This document shows positions 33,170 to 45,230 of a stretch of DNA of 64,000 nucleotides, in pieces. Position 1 is the stretch's first letter. Every line of letters begins with the position of its first letter. Made by a program: the position numbers and the translations under genes. This DNA comes from Pieris napi (taxonomy: Eukaryota; Arthropoda; Insecta; Lepidoptera; Pieridae). The notes below the pieces were generated by a model. It was not told the origin of the DNA. It was given only the letters and a program-made list of their open reading frames with translations, and did no database searches. The DNA lies in contig NC_062256.1 of NCBI RefSeq assembly GCF_905475465.1, forward strand, positions 7,077,662-7,141,661. The letters run 5' to 3'.

Positions 33170-33485
33170 TTCACCATGCCTCCTGCTGATAGAGGACAAA
33201 TCTTTGTTATTAATTTATATTATTATTATTCATCAACTATTAATTACTTAAGAAGTCACGTGGAACATGGTGTAATGGTTGCAGCTCCTTACAAACATTT
33301 TGTAAAACTAAAACCTTGGCTATTAAAAAGAGTGGCGGAGAGTTTATTGCCAGTTCTTCTCGTCCGTTCTACGCCTTTGATTTGAGAACTGGCACTAAAT
33401 GTAAAATTTGATATGTTTTTTCTTTTTTGACGTTCATAAGTGTACATTGTGTTACCTATATGAATAAATGATTTTGACTTGACGT
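33170..33485 (+). mobile_element. Jockey-like LINE 3' end
   Basis: GCTGATAGAGGACAAATCTT, then TGGAACATGGTGTAATGGTT, AGTGGCGGAGAGTTTATTGC and GTGTACATTGTGTTACCTA, shared almost exactly with 43040-43335. It ends TGATTTTGACTTGAC. Confidence 0.75.
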
Positions 33486-34654
33486 AACTCTCTCAACTAT
33501 TAACCATTTAGACTTTGTATACTTTTTCACGATAGTAGGCCTTAGACGTAGGCCTTCTTCCTTCTCCTATTCGACCGGAATTGCGCCTTTTGCATCTATT
33601 AAACAATGGTTTCTCTGCATTATATTATACTTCTTTCAGTATAAACTATATTGTATGTATAGATTTTTGTCATCAAAATCAGGAATATAAAATATAATCT
33701 ACTTCTTTTACTAAAACAATCAATTTGTTTATTTTATTAATTATTTAATATAGTTTATTGAATATTTTCTTCCTAATAAAAGTATATAGTATCAGGTAGA
33801 ATTCGAGGTAAGTACAGAGTTTATTTTTATTTTGTGCCAAATAGTTTTAATATTCGGTGTTGAATGAAATTGTATCTAATTTTTAATCTTAGAAGCGTGT
33901 ATGTTATGACCTCATAAAATTTGGAGTTATCTGTAATTGCCTTTAAGTGTTTCAAGATCTGTGTTAGCGTCTATGTTATTGTTATATTCGCGCGAAAACG
34001 TGCTTTGTTTAATTGACATTAGGTTTGACGGGGTCAAAAAATTACAGCGTGTTGTATACATGGACCGCTAATGTCATAATTCAAATAATTAATATTTTCC
34101 GCGCTTAATTGGTGTCCTAAATGAATAGATAAATTTATTGCGTCTTGATCAAGCTATTAAAAAAATCGGTTATTAAATTAGAAAGAATGTTTCACTTTCC
34201 TCAAAGCAACATCAACTATACTAAAAACTCAACGCAAATACCACTATTTAAGCCTCAACTTGTTTAAGCTATCGGAACATGCATGAAAAGAGTAATAAGA
34301 ATATCAATAGCCCTAAATAATGTGCATTATGAGCACACTCCACACACCGACACTCACATATTTAACCTCACTTTCACACCATCATACAACACACCTGAAT
34401 TAGGTATTACTTAGTTAAATTTAATATTTTTTACTTTTGTAAATGTTTGAACCTTTTTGTATATATTATGTATTGTCCATGTCCATCTTTGGCTATATAT
34501 TTAGTATGTTAGGTTGTATATTCCTTATATTAGCTGTAGGATTACGAAAAAAATCGAGTCCCAATTTGAGACTTGGGATTTAATGCCTTTATTATTTAAC
34601 CAATTTAAAATATCATTCATGTAGGCAACTGGATGATTATGAATGTTGGTAAAA
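33486..34654. other. Unassigned AT-rich sequence
   Basis: No gene or repeat recognised. Confidence 0.4.
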
Positions 34655-35090
34655 ATAATTAATATAAATTTACATTTATTTAAAAGGGCGAAGAACGGAT
34701 GAGAAGAACTAGTGAAAACGTCACTCTGATTATTCTCCTCTTCCCACATTAAAGAAATAACGTATTGTAATAAAAAAAAACTCCTAATTTTATATTAACT
34801 GCCAGTTCACAAACGGCATAGAAAGGACGAGAAGTAGTGGTGAGAACGTCTTTCTTAAACAGCCAAGGTTGTTGCATCTCTCTAAGCACCTGGCATATTA
34901 GAGAAGTTATTTATTTTAATTAATTAAAAAAATTTAATGGTCCTAAATTTACATTTACTCCCGGTTCTAAAAGGGCGTAGAACTGGCGAGAATAAGTGGT
35001 GGTAACGTAAATAGCCAAGGTTGTTTACATCTATCTAAACACCTGATTACGTTCCAGTCACTTTAAAGCAGTTACTTATTGTAATTAAAT
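34655..35090 (-). repeat. Three tandem LINE 3'-end-like copies
   Basis: A block of the form TTTACATTTACTnCCnGTTC followed by GGGCGTAGAAnnGnnGAGAA occurs at about 34675, 34800 and 34955. Copies two and three also share AGCCAAGGTTGTT. The block is the reverse complement of the Jockey-like LINE 3' end (GCCAGTTCTTCTCGTCCGTT). The three copies are in the same orientation. Confidence 0.5.
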
Positions 35091-35324
35091 AAAAAACCGA
35101 TATTGAATATAATTTATAAACACGTGTAAATTGTGCCAGCTTTACTATCTTGTCTGTTTAGACAACTTCAATGATAAACTCGTAACTGACATCTGGCGCC
35201 ACTCGACGTATTTGGGGATCGGTTGATTATTTAGGTTATTGATTTATTTCAGGATAAATCGCGATGCTATTATACTACTACTACTACGGTATGCTGTGCT
35301 ATATACATATACCTACTACGTAAC

Positions 35325-35615
35325 AGAGTGAGTGTGAAATAAAACAAAAGACGACCGATGAATTTCACTTCGTTAAGATTGGTCAAGGTCTGTGACAGTT
35401 TTTGTTTAACAGTCTCACCTCCTTGATCACGTACTTCCTAGCTAAATGATTAATACATGCGATGCTATTTACCATTTACGTAGTGTGAGTGAAATATAAA
35501 ACAAAAGACGACCGATGAATTTCACTTCGTTAAGATTGGTCAAGGTCTGTGACAGTGTTTGTTTAACAGTCTCACCTCTCTGATCATGTACTTCGTAGCT
35601 AAATGACTAACACAA
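35325..35615 (+). repeat. Direct tandem duplication, unit about 146 bp
   Basis: The unit with AAACAAAAGACGACCGATGA, TTTCACTTCGTTAAGATTGG and TCAAGGTCTGTGACAGT is present twice in head-to-tail order, from about 35345 and from about 35491, with few differences. No coding frame spans it. Confidence 0.75.
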
Positions 35616-36289
35616 GTAACTTAATGGCATGAGCTTTTCCTGCGATACATTATTTTAATAAATTATAGATGAAACAGACCCAGAAGTTTATTTATTTATT
35701 GATAATCCACAGTTTTTTAAAGATAATATTTGCATTTTTTAAAATTATAAATATCACATTATGTACCTACTAACCAAGACAATTTACTAATAGTTTATTG
35801 GTTAGGGTGTGTGTGGGAATGTGTAATGTATGAGGGTGTGTACTGTGTAAGTGTGTACGTTTTAAATCTTAAATGTTAACCATGTACCTTTGTTTGATTT
35901 GAATTTCAAAAGTATGGTTACCACCCAAAAACAATGATTACGGTGGAAATCGAACCCATGGCCTTCAAGTGAATCATGCATAGAATATGCAGAGAAATAT
36001 TGAAAATTCCATAGACGCTAGACGCAAACTAGACTTATCAATTTGCGTTATCTTAATAAGGCATTTACCATTGCTCCACTTTACCAAAATATGATTTATT
36101 AAGCTGTCATTTATTTCATATCATTGTTAGAAGTTCATTTGAGATATAAATTATTCAATGTATTAGAATAATTACTTTATCATAGACTATAAATAGCGTA
36201 CGGACCGATTAAACGGCATAAAAAGATATTAAAATATTTACAATTATTCGGGATATCACCAGCAAGTTTACTGCTTCAATAGTTATGCT
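35616..36289. other. Unassigned AT-rich sequence
   Basis: No gene recognised. AT-rich, with one short TG-rich run at 35805-35860. Confidence 0.4.
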
Positions 36290-36680
36290 AATAATGTGGG
36301 GTCACTCTGCATCTTCTACCGCATTTACCATGGAGAGTGTTCAGAGGAGTTTTTCGGATTAATACCTGCAGCTGAGTTTCGTCATCGGACGTCGAGGCAG
36401 AGTACGAAATTCCACCCGTATCACCTCGACGTCCGCCGTTCCACAACTGAGCGTTTTTCAAGGCAGTTTTTGCCGCGCACCACCACTTTGTGGAACCAGC
36501 TGCCCACTGAAGTATTTCCGAACCAGTTCGACTTAGGGTCCTTCAAGAAAAGAGCGTACCACTTCTTGAAGGGCCGGCAACGCACTCGCGAGCCCTCTGG
36601 CATTGAGAGTGTCCATGGGCGGCAGTATCACTTAACATCAGGTGAGCCTCCTGCCCGTTTGCCCCCTATTCTATAAAAAA
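36290..36680 (+). mobile_element. LINE (type L2), C-terminal coding end
   Basis: One open frame (36296-36676) encodes a LINE C-terminus: LCIFYRIYHGECSEEFFGLI, PAAEFRHRTSRQS, HPYHLDVRRSTTERFSRQFL, PRTTTLWNQLPTEVFP, KKRAYHFLKGRQRTREPSGI and YHLTSGEPPARLPPIL. This is the longest copy of the family in the window. The reverse transcriptase is missing. Tail fragments lie at 14572, 26490, 38335, 42385, 46565, 54835 and 57440. Confidence 0.8.
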
Positions 36681-36984
36681 AAAAGTGGTATTTCATTTAT
36701 TTTCTATGATGTTACATAGTGAAATACCACATTTTTTTTTTGTTCTTAGGGTAAAACTAGAGATAGATTATATTTTACTTCACTCTGATTTTGCAGATAC
36801 AGGATTAATATGTTCTTGCGATTGACATTATTACTTCTTTATTACCACAGATAAGTAATTCTCTATAATTAATAGACACCGACTTCAGCGAGTTTGAAAA
36901 CACAATTTCACAATTCGAATAGATAGATAGTGTACAGTACAAAAGTCGTTACGGCTTACTGTTATTTTTAAACAAAATCAACAA

Positions 36985-37155
36985 TTTGGGTATAAGACAT
37001 GTCGGTTTCCTCACGATGTTTTTCTTCACCCTTCGAGCGAATGTTAAATGCGCACATAGAAAGAAAGTCCATTGGTGCACAGCCGGGGATCAAACCTACG
37101 ACCTCAGGGTTGAGAGTCGCACGCTGAAGTCTCTAGGCCAACACTGCTCTACTTA
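36985..37155 (-). mobile_element. Metulj-like SINE, head half
   Basis: Plus-strand landmarks ATGTCGGTTTCCTCACGATG, CTTCGAGCGAATGTTAAATG, CCGGGGATCAAACC and GGCCAACACTG give the 5' half of the SINE on the minus strand. Confidence 0.75.
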
Positions 37156-38334
37156 CTGGTACTTTCTTTAGCAAACGTAAAAATATTTTTACGACAACGG
37201 TATCCAGGTGTTCTGAAATAAGCATTTATAAAGAATACGTCGTTAGCCAGAGATATAAATAAAATCGTCTATATCGGTTAAGAAAGAATTTAATTAATTT
37301 ACTTAATTATAAGCAATACATCGCGTAATTTCTAGACTATGACAAGGCCAGCCATCACATTTGTTTCGTGCATCAATTAATATCTAACAAGGACGCATTA
37401 ATTGCAACAAAGATGGAAATTGCTTAGCAACTGCCCTCTTGACTCTGATTTTGCTTATTGAATAGATTTTCCTTATGTCGAGTGCTTTAAATTCTTTTCT
37501 TAGACAAGGTTGAACCAGAAAAAATATTCTGGTTATTAATTATCCAATTTGCAAAAAATATAACTCAAATCTAGTTAACTCAACTCATCTACTGTCTACG
37601 TAAAAAGCTAGTGTTTACTAGGGCTTCCAGAACGATTCGTATTCGTGTAGTACATTATATGTTATCACATATAATTATTGTATTATATTATATGTGTAGA
37701 ATTGTATGTTTGTAAATAATTTATGGTGCAAAGAATGCTACTAAAATATAAAGCACATTTAATTTGAGACTTATTCAAACGAAAAACGAAAGTAGATATA
37801 GTGCGGGCATAAAAAAAATTATATACAGCTTTGTCAAATTAGATTAAATTCACGTATTATTAATTTATTTGACGATTGATGTAGTATTTTACTACAATTA
37901 TGTATGTATATTGTGTTTTTGTTTTCCATTTGTAGTGGTCTCGTAAAGATTATCATTGAAACAGCCGGTCAGGCTGCTATATTCCGCCATCACTTACTAA
38001 TCTGGTAGCGAGATCTGGTAGATTCTACTGGAAACGTATATGTAATAAGTATTATTATATTATAATATGATAAGCACAATATGTGGTGATTACGTCAACA
38101 GAAATCATTTAATTTTTTACACATATTACCCGCACATTGTCTATGCTTGAAAACGAAATGCATTTTCGAGGATTCCTACAAAAAATGAATACGTTTATGT
38201 ACTATTATTTTTGAGAGTTTTGCTTTCTTTTGCTGACAAGAGGAAGGGGCGAGAGGTAAAATGCAGTAAATCTGCTTACGTAATACTTGAACGGTCTCTA
38301 AGACCTAAAACAATTTAAGTGTATCTGAAAGGAG
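37156..38334. other. Unassigned AT-rich sequence
   Basis: No gene recognised. At 38275-38305 (TTACGTAATACTTGAACGGT) lies a remnant of MITE family C. Confidence 0.4.
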
Positions 38335-38465
38335 CGTGTCATATGATGTTACCACCGCCCATGAACTTCCACATAACTTGGTAGGTGGGTTGCCGGCATT
38401 TTGAGTTTTGCTACGCTTTTTTCTTGAAGTCGAATTGGTTTGGAAATTCTTCTATGGGCAACTGT
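38335..38465 (-). mobile_element. LINE (type L2) 3' fragment
   Basis: Diverged minus-strand copy: CACCGCCCATGAACTTCCA, GGTTGCCGGCATTTTGAG and TCGAATTGGTTTGGAAATTC on the plus strand. Confidence 0.55.
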
Positions 38466-38518
38466 TTCCTCATAGCGCGTCAATTAATAATAAATAGTAT
38501 GAATTTTATCGACGGTTA

Positions 38519-38892
38519 TCTTAATATATATAAATTACGTGTTTGTCACGTTGTTTGTCCGCTATGGACTCCTAAACTACTGAACCGATATCAATCAAAT
38601 TTGCACACCGTGTGTAGTTTGATCCAACTTAAAAGATAGTATAGCTTTCATCTCAGTTTATACCCACAATGTAATTTTATTGCAAATTATTTGTTTATTA
38701 TTTGACACAATTCTAACAGATGGCGCTCTGTTGAAAGTACCAACGTTTTACATAAGCCACAATTTTATGGCATATTCACCAAAGCATGGTGGTCCTCATG
38801 ACTGGTGTTCTCCTACCGTTTCCCTTGAATAGTTTACTACTATGTAATATAACAAAAACTTTAGCCACAGCAACGCTTGGCCGGTCTGCTAG
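38519..38892 (+). mobile_element. Non-autonomous Helitron, second family
   Basis: It starts TCTTAATATATATAAATTAC after A (38518) and ends GCAACGCTTGGCCGGTCTGC then TAG before T (38893). This gives the TC...CTAG ends and A|T insertion expected of a Helitron. No coding frame. Confidence 0.8.
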
Positions 38893-39325
38893 TCTATAGA
38901 ATAATTTTAATATCAATATAACTCTTAAAATTAAACGCATTTTCCAAGTATTTTTTCTTATACTTTACAAGGAACGAGTAGTAATTTCAGTCATTTATAT
39001 CGAGGAGATGTTTTCCCTTAGTTTATTTATGGACCACTTGCAAGGTAGTGTAATAACAGATTAGGTTTATAGAGCAATTGAAAAAATAGGTCTGAAGATT
39101 TCTTGATTGGTTTATTAGTTACGTTATTTCAAATGATTCCTGGACGCGGGATAAAAAATATATTCTGGTCATTTATATAAAAATCTGATCTGATAGATAG
39201 ATTTTTTATATTTTTATTTATAAAAGCTCGCCAACGCTTGGCAACTGGTTCATTGGTACAAGATAAATAAAATACAATATTTAATGTGACAAGCACTTAT
39301 AAGCAAACAACAAACAAGAATAGAT

Positions 39326-39690
39326 AAAAAAGGGTGCGTGTACTTATGTACGCGCGTAAGAAGTTATACTTCTTTGGCATTATTAAAAATAGATTTTGAT
39401 TGCATGAAAATAATTAATTACAATTAAATAATCAAAGACTGGAAAAGGAGTCATTATAGTCAATAAAGTTCAGTTTACATTTGAAAAATTAAATAAATAT
39501 TTATTATTATTCTCTTACATAAAGTGTTACATAAATTCTATTATTATTCGAATGTTGTTTTTAAATTATGTCCAATGCCGTAGCATCTTCCGTGGGCAAG
39601 TTCATTCTGTTAATTTTGTGTCACGGTGCGCGCGCATCGTAAAATTTCACTCTCATCAATTTTTCATAACGCGCCTAAAGAATATAACTT
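39326..39690. mobile_element. Repeat R-B, diverged terminal part
   Basis: The end AAAAAAGGGTGCGTGTACTT then ATGTACGCGCGTAAGAAGTT is a diverged R-B terminus. A GC-rich block with CACGGTGCGCGCGCATCGT and CATAACGCGCCTAAAG at 39620-39680 is probably its other side. Confidence 0.4.
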
Positions 39691-40022
39691 CAAAAATTAA
39701 ATAATAAAAACTTAAGGAAAATCGATTTCAAAGTGTGAGGGCAGCATCTACCCAGACCTACCTCGTTTGTCAGAATGTTCAATCTGGATATAAGTACAAC
39801 TCGTATTGTGATATTTTCTGTTACCTCAATTATATTTCAGGCAAGTTATTTGCACCAGCAAGGACACACTTAAGAAAAACGAACATTAAACGCTATGCTT
39901 ATAAAATTAATAAACGCTCATTCAACAGCTGCAGCGATTCGGCCGGTGTCGGGGTCCAGGGAAAGGTTTTATGTTGATTATTAAGCATAACCTGTATCAC
40001 CTGCATCTATTCCTCTTGAGGT

Positions 40023-40275
40023 CTTGGCCTCAGATTTCTGAATCTGTTTTATGATCATTTTTAAATCCAATAGGCAAGTAGGTGATCAGCCTCCTGTGCC
40101 TGATACTTTTAGGGTTTAAGACAAGCCGGTTTCCTCGCGATGTTTTCCTTCACCGTTCGAGCGAATGTTAATTGCGCACATGAAAGAAAGTCCATTTGTG
40201 CACAGCCGGGTATCGATCCTACGGCCTCAGGGATGAGAGTAGCACGCTGAAGCTACTAGGCCAACACTGCTCCAT
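40023..40275 (-). mobile_element. Metulj-like SINE
   Basis: Nearly full length: plus-strand GGCCTCAGATTTCTGAATCT, AATAGGCAAGTAGGTGATCA, CGGTTTCCTCGCGATG, CCGGGTATCGATCC, GGCCAACACTGCTCC. The spacer with the GTCGACG motif is deleted. Confidence 0.8.
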
Positions 40276-40699
40276 GAGAAATATTAACAATACTAAAAAC
40301 GTGATCCCTCATAACAACATATTATATTATGTTATACACATAATTTTATATTTAAAATAGAGAAATTAATTATTTAGAATTAATGTCTTGAGACGGTTCT
40401 CTCTGTCTTTTATTATCTTTGGTAGACAGAGAATAAACGCGCCAGTCTATTAATAACCTATTACTATTAATATTGACTAATATTCGTTACTTGATCTTTA
40501 ATTTTATGTTTCTTATAACCAATAAATAAAGATTAAACTTTTGGTTTAGTTCAAATTGTATCTACTTGGACGTAAAATTTTGAAGTTTAGTAACCTCTCA
40601 CTGTGGGAATTGTGTGTGTAACATATTATCAAAATTATAATATAGTTTTATTAGTTTGGTAGATTTTTGGCAAAATTATTTTACGCATTATTTATTTCA

Positions 40700-40770
40700 A
40701 GAAATAAGTATCGCAGTACAGCGAGGAAATGTCAGCGTAAACGGGACGAAACTTTTTAAATTTGTTTTAA
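40700..40770 (-). repeat. Repeat R-C, short copy
   Basis: ATAAGTATCGCAGTACAGCG, AGGAAATGTCAGCGTAAAC and GGGACGAAACTTTTTAAATT, shared with 45105-45230 and 61970-62090. It abuts repeat R-A. Confidence 0.5.
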
Positions 40771-40771
40771 T

Positions 40772-41116
40772 GTTTAAGCTATTGCATAGCTTCTATCGCG
40801 GGCCTCGAGCGTGGAGACCGAATCCAGAAATTCCGTAACGAAAAAACCTTACGCGTTAGAGCGGGACAGAACGCATATTGCGTATTCACATCTCTCTGAC
40901 GAGATCGGTGCAGCCGGTGCGCGTTAGAGTGAGACAGACTATATAGGCGAGTTAGTCTGAGTCTGGTAGAGTGGTAGATTGAATTAATTTATCAAAGAAA
41001 AAACTTGAATTAATATCAAAGAAAAAAAATACTGCATAAATAAATAATTATAATTGCATAAGTTGAAAAAAAAATGCAAAAGCTTTACCGCGGCAGTCCC
41101 CGAGTGCCACACGTTT
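40772..41116 (+). repeat. Unknown interspersed repeat R-A, copy 2
   Basis: The most complete copy, from AAGCTATTGCATAGCTTCT to GCAGTCCCCGAGTGCCACAC plus poly(T). It carries TCACATCTCTCTGACGAGAT and GACAGACTATATAGGCGAG. No duplication is evident. Confidence 0.6.
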
Positions 41117-41649
41117 TTTTTTTAATTTATTAATATCATTTTTAGTATGTAAGATAAGAAAATTGTTTGATTAAAGATATTAATCGTTAAACTACCTAAA
41201 GTAGGCGTGTGTCCGTAAAAATACTTGTCATAGATTTGACCCACTTTTGTTTTAATTAGAGATAACCTTACCCAGCCAGGAATGGTCTTTGTCTGTGATT
41301 TATTACCGAGATTTCACCGTTTCTAAAATAGCTGTCTGGCTGCAAACTGTCATTCCAGTGTTGCCAATTACGGTAGATTTCCATACATCTTTAATATCTT
41401 TTAGTTTATGATTTACTATTAATATATACTATTATAATATTTTCTCTGGATTTTGAGGGTAATAACGTGATTTCCTATTTAAATAATAGTTCAGTGGCAC
41501 TACAATCCTGGACCACAGGTTGCTTCGACTTCGATTTTCATTGTCATTTTGTAGATACATATTGATTTGTGGATTGGACTGCCGGTTGTCCACAATTTCA
41601 AGTAAAAGTTGCTAGTTATTTCTCTTAAATTTAATGTTTCTAAAAATAA

Positions 41650-41925
41650 ATCAGTGGCGCTACAACCTCTTTAGATCTGGGCCTCAGATTTTTGAATCTT
41701 TTTAATGATCATTTTTAAATCTAATAGGCAAATAGGTGATAAGCCTCCACGCCGTCGACTTTTTGGGTGTGACATGTCGGTATCCTGACGATGTTTTCCT
41801 TCACAGTTCGAGCGAATGTTAAATGCGCACATAGAAAGAAAGTCCATTGGTGCACAGCCGGGGATCGAACCTACGACCTCAGGGATGAGAGTCGCATGCT
41901 GAAGCCACTAGGCCAACACTGTTCC
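41650..41925 (-). mobile_element. Metulj-like SINE, full length
   Basis: Minus strand from head GGAACAGTGTTGGCCTAGTG with B box GGTTCGATCCCC to tail GTTGTAGCGCCACTGATTT. The plus-strand AAA-rich target lies at both sides. A diverged 3' piece of another copy lies just before it at 41490-41560. Confidence 0.85.
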
Positions 41926-42109
41926 TTAATCTATTAGTTGTTTTGTGTTTCTCCTAGTCCTAGAAAAAGTCTAGCTAGTTTTAAATTAAATTATAAATGG
42001 TAAAATACAAAACAGTGTAGTATTCGGCCTGTATCAATAGTTTTTTTTTCATACTACTGATTTGGTTTAGATGTATTAGACGATAAAGGTGTAATCGTAC
42101 GGTGATAGA

Positions 42110-42350
42110 AGACATCGTGAGGGATCTGTCTTGGGGTCACTCCGAGACTTAGCATTAAGTGTGACTCTTGTCAGCAGATGGTCAAAAACGGAAACCGAAT
42201 GGACTAGCCCAAAAAGATACAAGGGCAGACCAAAAGAGGTTACGAAAGGATAGCTGGCAAAAAATTGATGATGACGGCAAAAAATAAAATAGAATTGAAA
42301 AAGTTGGAGGAGGTCTGCTCCCAGACGGGGGCCGCATCTTAGCTTAATAA
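42110..42350 (+). pseudogene. RTE-like LINE C-terminal remnant
   Basis: In a broken frame: SRWSKTETEWTSPKRYKGRP then KEVTKG, followed by stops and a shifted LKKLEEVC. This is the RTE C-terminal GRP motif and following helix, with stops. The 3' end is CCGCATCTTAGCTTAATAAA. Confidence 0.6.
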
Positions 42351-42384
42351 AATTGTATAATATATATTTGTATATATATTTTTT

Positions 42385-42500
42385 TTTATATAGAACAGGG
42401 GCAAACGGGCAGCAGGCTCACCTGATGTTAAGTGATACCGCCGCCCATGGACACTATCAATGCCAGAGGGCTCGCAAGTGCGTTGCCGGCCTTTTAATGT
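42385..42500 (-). mobile_element. LINE (type L2) 3' fragment
   Basis: Plus strand CAAACGGGCAGCAGGCTCAC, CTGATGTTAAGTGATACCGC and GCTCGCAAGTGCGTTGCCGG: the last 110 bp of the family, reversed. Confidence 0.75.
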
Positions 42501-43039
42501 AAATAAGATGTGGACGAATAAAGGCGTATCACTATTATTTGAATATGACGCTTGTCAAATGTCTTGGATTTTGGTAATCTGAGATCCACTGCCCATGATA
42601 TGTTTTATTAAATATTTTCAAAGATCAGATAAATATCTTTTATTACAGTAAATCTACTGTATTAACAGTCTCGCACATGCGCCTGAGTTGTTTGTGCGAG
42701 TGCAGCAAACTCGTGGGCAGCGAGCGTCAATAAAATATTCATTACTCATGTGTCAAACTGGCATCCTATAGTGGGAACGTAGTTATAAACGACAAAAGCA
42801 TTGTTTTTGTACTCCATTGTTACATGACTTCTATACATTGTACGCGCCAAGGCTAAATATAATATTTGCGTACTTTTTCATAGTACTAAATGTTGCGTTT
42901 ATTAAAATTTTATAGAATTTATTTGTGACGGTACTACCGTTTGTACATTGTACATTGTTAGTACATTCTAACACGAAACAGTTATGGTTTGGTCGATGTA
43001 TGTACTTGAAGTTCACAACCTTTCATTTTCATACAAATA

Positions 43040-43335
43040 TCTAATCACCATGCTGATAGAGGACAAATCTTTGATTTTAATTTATTTTATTATTATTTAT
43101 TACTTAAGATGTCATGTGGAACATGGTGTAATGGTTGCAGCTCCTTACAAACGTTGTGTAAAACAAAAGAGTGGCGGAGAGTTTATTTCCAGTTCTTCTC
43201 TTCCGTTCTATGCCCTAGATTTGAGAATTGGCAGTAAATGTAAAATTAGAATTTAATGTATATTTCTTTTCTGACGTTCATAAGTGTACATTGTGTTACC
43301 TACATGAATAATTGATTTTTGACTTTGACTTTGAA
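43040..43335 (+). mobile_element. Jockey-like LINE 3' end
   Basis: Close match to 33170-33485 and ends in a GACTTTGACTTTGA tail. No reverse transcriptase part. Confidence 0.75.
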
Positions 43336-43499
43336 TAAGAAATCTATATACATCTATCAAAGAGCATCATCAGGACACTATTGGTAAATATAGCGGAATC
43401 GTAAATCCATTTGGCAATAGCGTACAAATAAACAGATATCTGTTATATATGTATATGTATCAAGAAGTATTTACCAGAATCTGTCCTAATTTATATAAT

Positions 43500-43970
43500 A
43501 CCAGCTGCCCCCACGAACTTCGTTTTCCCTTAATGTGATATTACTTAGTCTACCTTTTTGTTCTTTTTTTTTCCTGGGGAAATGCGTTACGCATACCCTC
43601 CCGCAGCATGGTTGAACTGGTGGGGAAGGGTGATGTGGGACTCGCTGTTGTGCATACCCACTAAAACCCCACGGCGCCACCAGCTATCGCCCGGGGCAGG
43701 ACACGCGGTAACAGCGTAGCCTTGTCCGCATCCAGCCACGCGATCGACCGTTAATATTACGGTCCTCTATGGCCACGAATGATGTGGAATGGACCTTGGC
43801 ACAACAAGGGCCTTTCACATCGGCCAATTCATCCTGTTTTATAGAGCTGGGGGAGGCCGGGTACAATGCTTGCAGGGATGCGTCGTCACCTTTTTGTTCA
43901 CACCAACATGGAATATTTTGCTATGCTACCCCAGAGACTGTTCGGTGTTCTGGCATGAAAACTTTTTAGG
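43500..43970 (-). repeat. GC-rich segment, probably repeat-derived
   Basis: Both strands show short open frames. The minus strand encodes a Pro/Cys-rich segment (GYAQQRVPHHPSPPVQPCCG) and the plus strand EWTLAQQGPFTSANSSCFIE. No splice signals define an exon and the frames are broken, which suggests a decayed mobile element. I cannot name it. Confidence 0.35.
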
Positions 43971-44039
43971 GTTTTCTGTGAATTTTTCTCTATATAAACC
44001 TCAGACTTCTAGTCGTAAGATTTTAATTAACAAATAAAA

Positions 44040-44275
44040 AGTAGGAGTTGGTGATTGAAGTGTGAAAATTTAGGGTTGTATGTATTTTTTAATGCCAAAT
44101 AATAAAAAATAAAAATGTTATCCAAAAAAGACAAAAAACTTTTTGGAGTGTCCACTCCTATTACTTAGGGTTTTGAAATAAAGATAGTAGCCGATTCTCA
44201 GACTTACTGAATATGCTTAAAAAAATTTATAAGAATCGGTCGAGCCGTTTAACAAATAAACCTTCTATATATGTA
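44040..44275 (-). mobile_element. Helitron fragment
   Basis: Internal part of the 13672-13972 family on the minus strand: GTGAAAATTTAGGGTTGTAT, CCGATTCTCAGACTTACTGA and GAATCGGTCGAGCCGTTT on the plus strand. Both ends are eroded. Confidence 0.6.
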
Positions 44276-44284
44276 TAACATTTA

Positions 44285-44524
44285 GGGTCTGTTTCACAAT
44301 GTATGGATAAAGTACCAAATAGCTATACAACACATAAATTATTAGGAAGATAAATTGTGCTATTTGACACTTCATCGGACTCATAACTTATGATGGACAT
44401 TATGTGACGAATAGCGCTATCTGACAGTCGTGAAACGCAACAATTGTGTTTATCCTACCAATAAGTAATAAATAGCTAATTTGGAACTTATGTGGAACTT
44501 ATCCGTACATTGTGAAACAGACCC
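44285..44524. mobile_element. MITE (family D), PIF/Harbinger-like
   Basis: Ends GGGTCTGTTTCACAATGTAT and complement GGGTCTGTTTCACAATGTAC, with at least 28 bp of inverted repeat. The TTA duplication lies at 44282-44284 and 44525-44527. The left end recurs alone at 59962-60012 inside a Harbinger element. Confidence 0.85.
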
Positions 44525-44527
44525 TTA

Positions 44528-45104
44528 GCAAGACAAATTAAATTAAGAATATAACAGGAACAATATAAGAATTCGTATATAAACATTACTAATATATGGT
44601 TTTAAAATCGTTTTTGTAATTGTTTTGTCTTTTTTGTCTGGACTATATATAGACTATACCTTTCTGTTTACATTTGCCTATTATCGTTATCAGTTTATTT
44701 TTAGCTTACTCATTTTTATCAAGCCTTTACTGCTGACACCTTTATAAACATTTGCTTTTACATACCTAATTTAAACTAATTACATCAGATGTGCCGGTTT
44801 TGGTAATCAGCGTCTCCTGTGACACATAGTCCTCTTCTATTATTATCTATTGTTAGCATTTCTTGTTCAAGTTGAGGCTCATATTCTAATTATATCGTCT
44901 GCCCATCTCTTGCTCTGTGTTCTTCTTTTCCTTTTTCCATCTCGTGGTTGTCATTCTGTAATAATTTTAACCTGCTATCTCTCCATCCCACTGACATTTC
45001 AATTGCCTAATTTTCTTTATAATGTCCTCTACTTTGGTATTGCCTATATATTTTTTATTATAAAAATAAATAAAATGAAAATCAAAACAAATTTAAATAG
45101 ATAG
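44528..45104. other. Unassigned AT-rich sequence
   Basis: No coding or RNA gene recognised. Confidence 0.4.
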
Positions 45105-45230
45105 TACCGGTGACCCCAGAGCTGGCACTTTCCTGGCTCAACGAATAAGTACCGCAATACAGCGAGGCAATGCTGCCAGCGTTAAAGGCCACAGAGACCA
45201 AACTATTTTAATTTGTTTTGATTTTCACTT
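45105..45230 (-). repeat. Repeat R-C, copy
   Basis: GTACCGGTGACCCCAGAGCT, CTGGCTCAACGAATAAGTAC and ATACAGCGAGGCAATGCTGC. Other copies are at 53390-53580, 55870-56065 (both opposite orientation) and 61970-62090. Probably the 3' end of an unidentified retroelement. Confidence 0.6.

Noticed and set aside
36421..36603. Minus-strand 60-codon frame
   Set aside because: Antisense to the LINE C-terminal frame on the plus strand.
39735..39977. An 80-codon plus-strand frame with a basic Lys/Arg patch
   Set aside because: No start context, splice sites or family motif. It lies beside R-B-like repeat sequence.
43769..43969. Short GC-rich frames on both strands at 43.5-44.0 kb
   Set aside because: No splice signals or intact domain. 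The composition and broken frames suggest a decayed mobile element.
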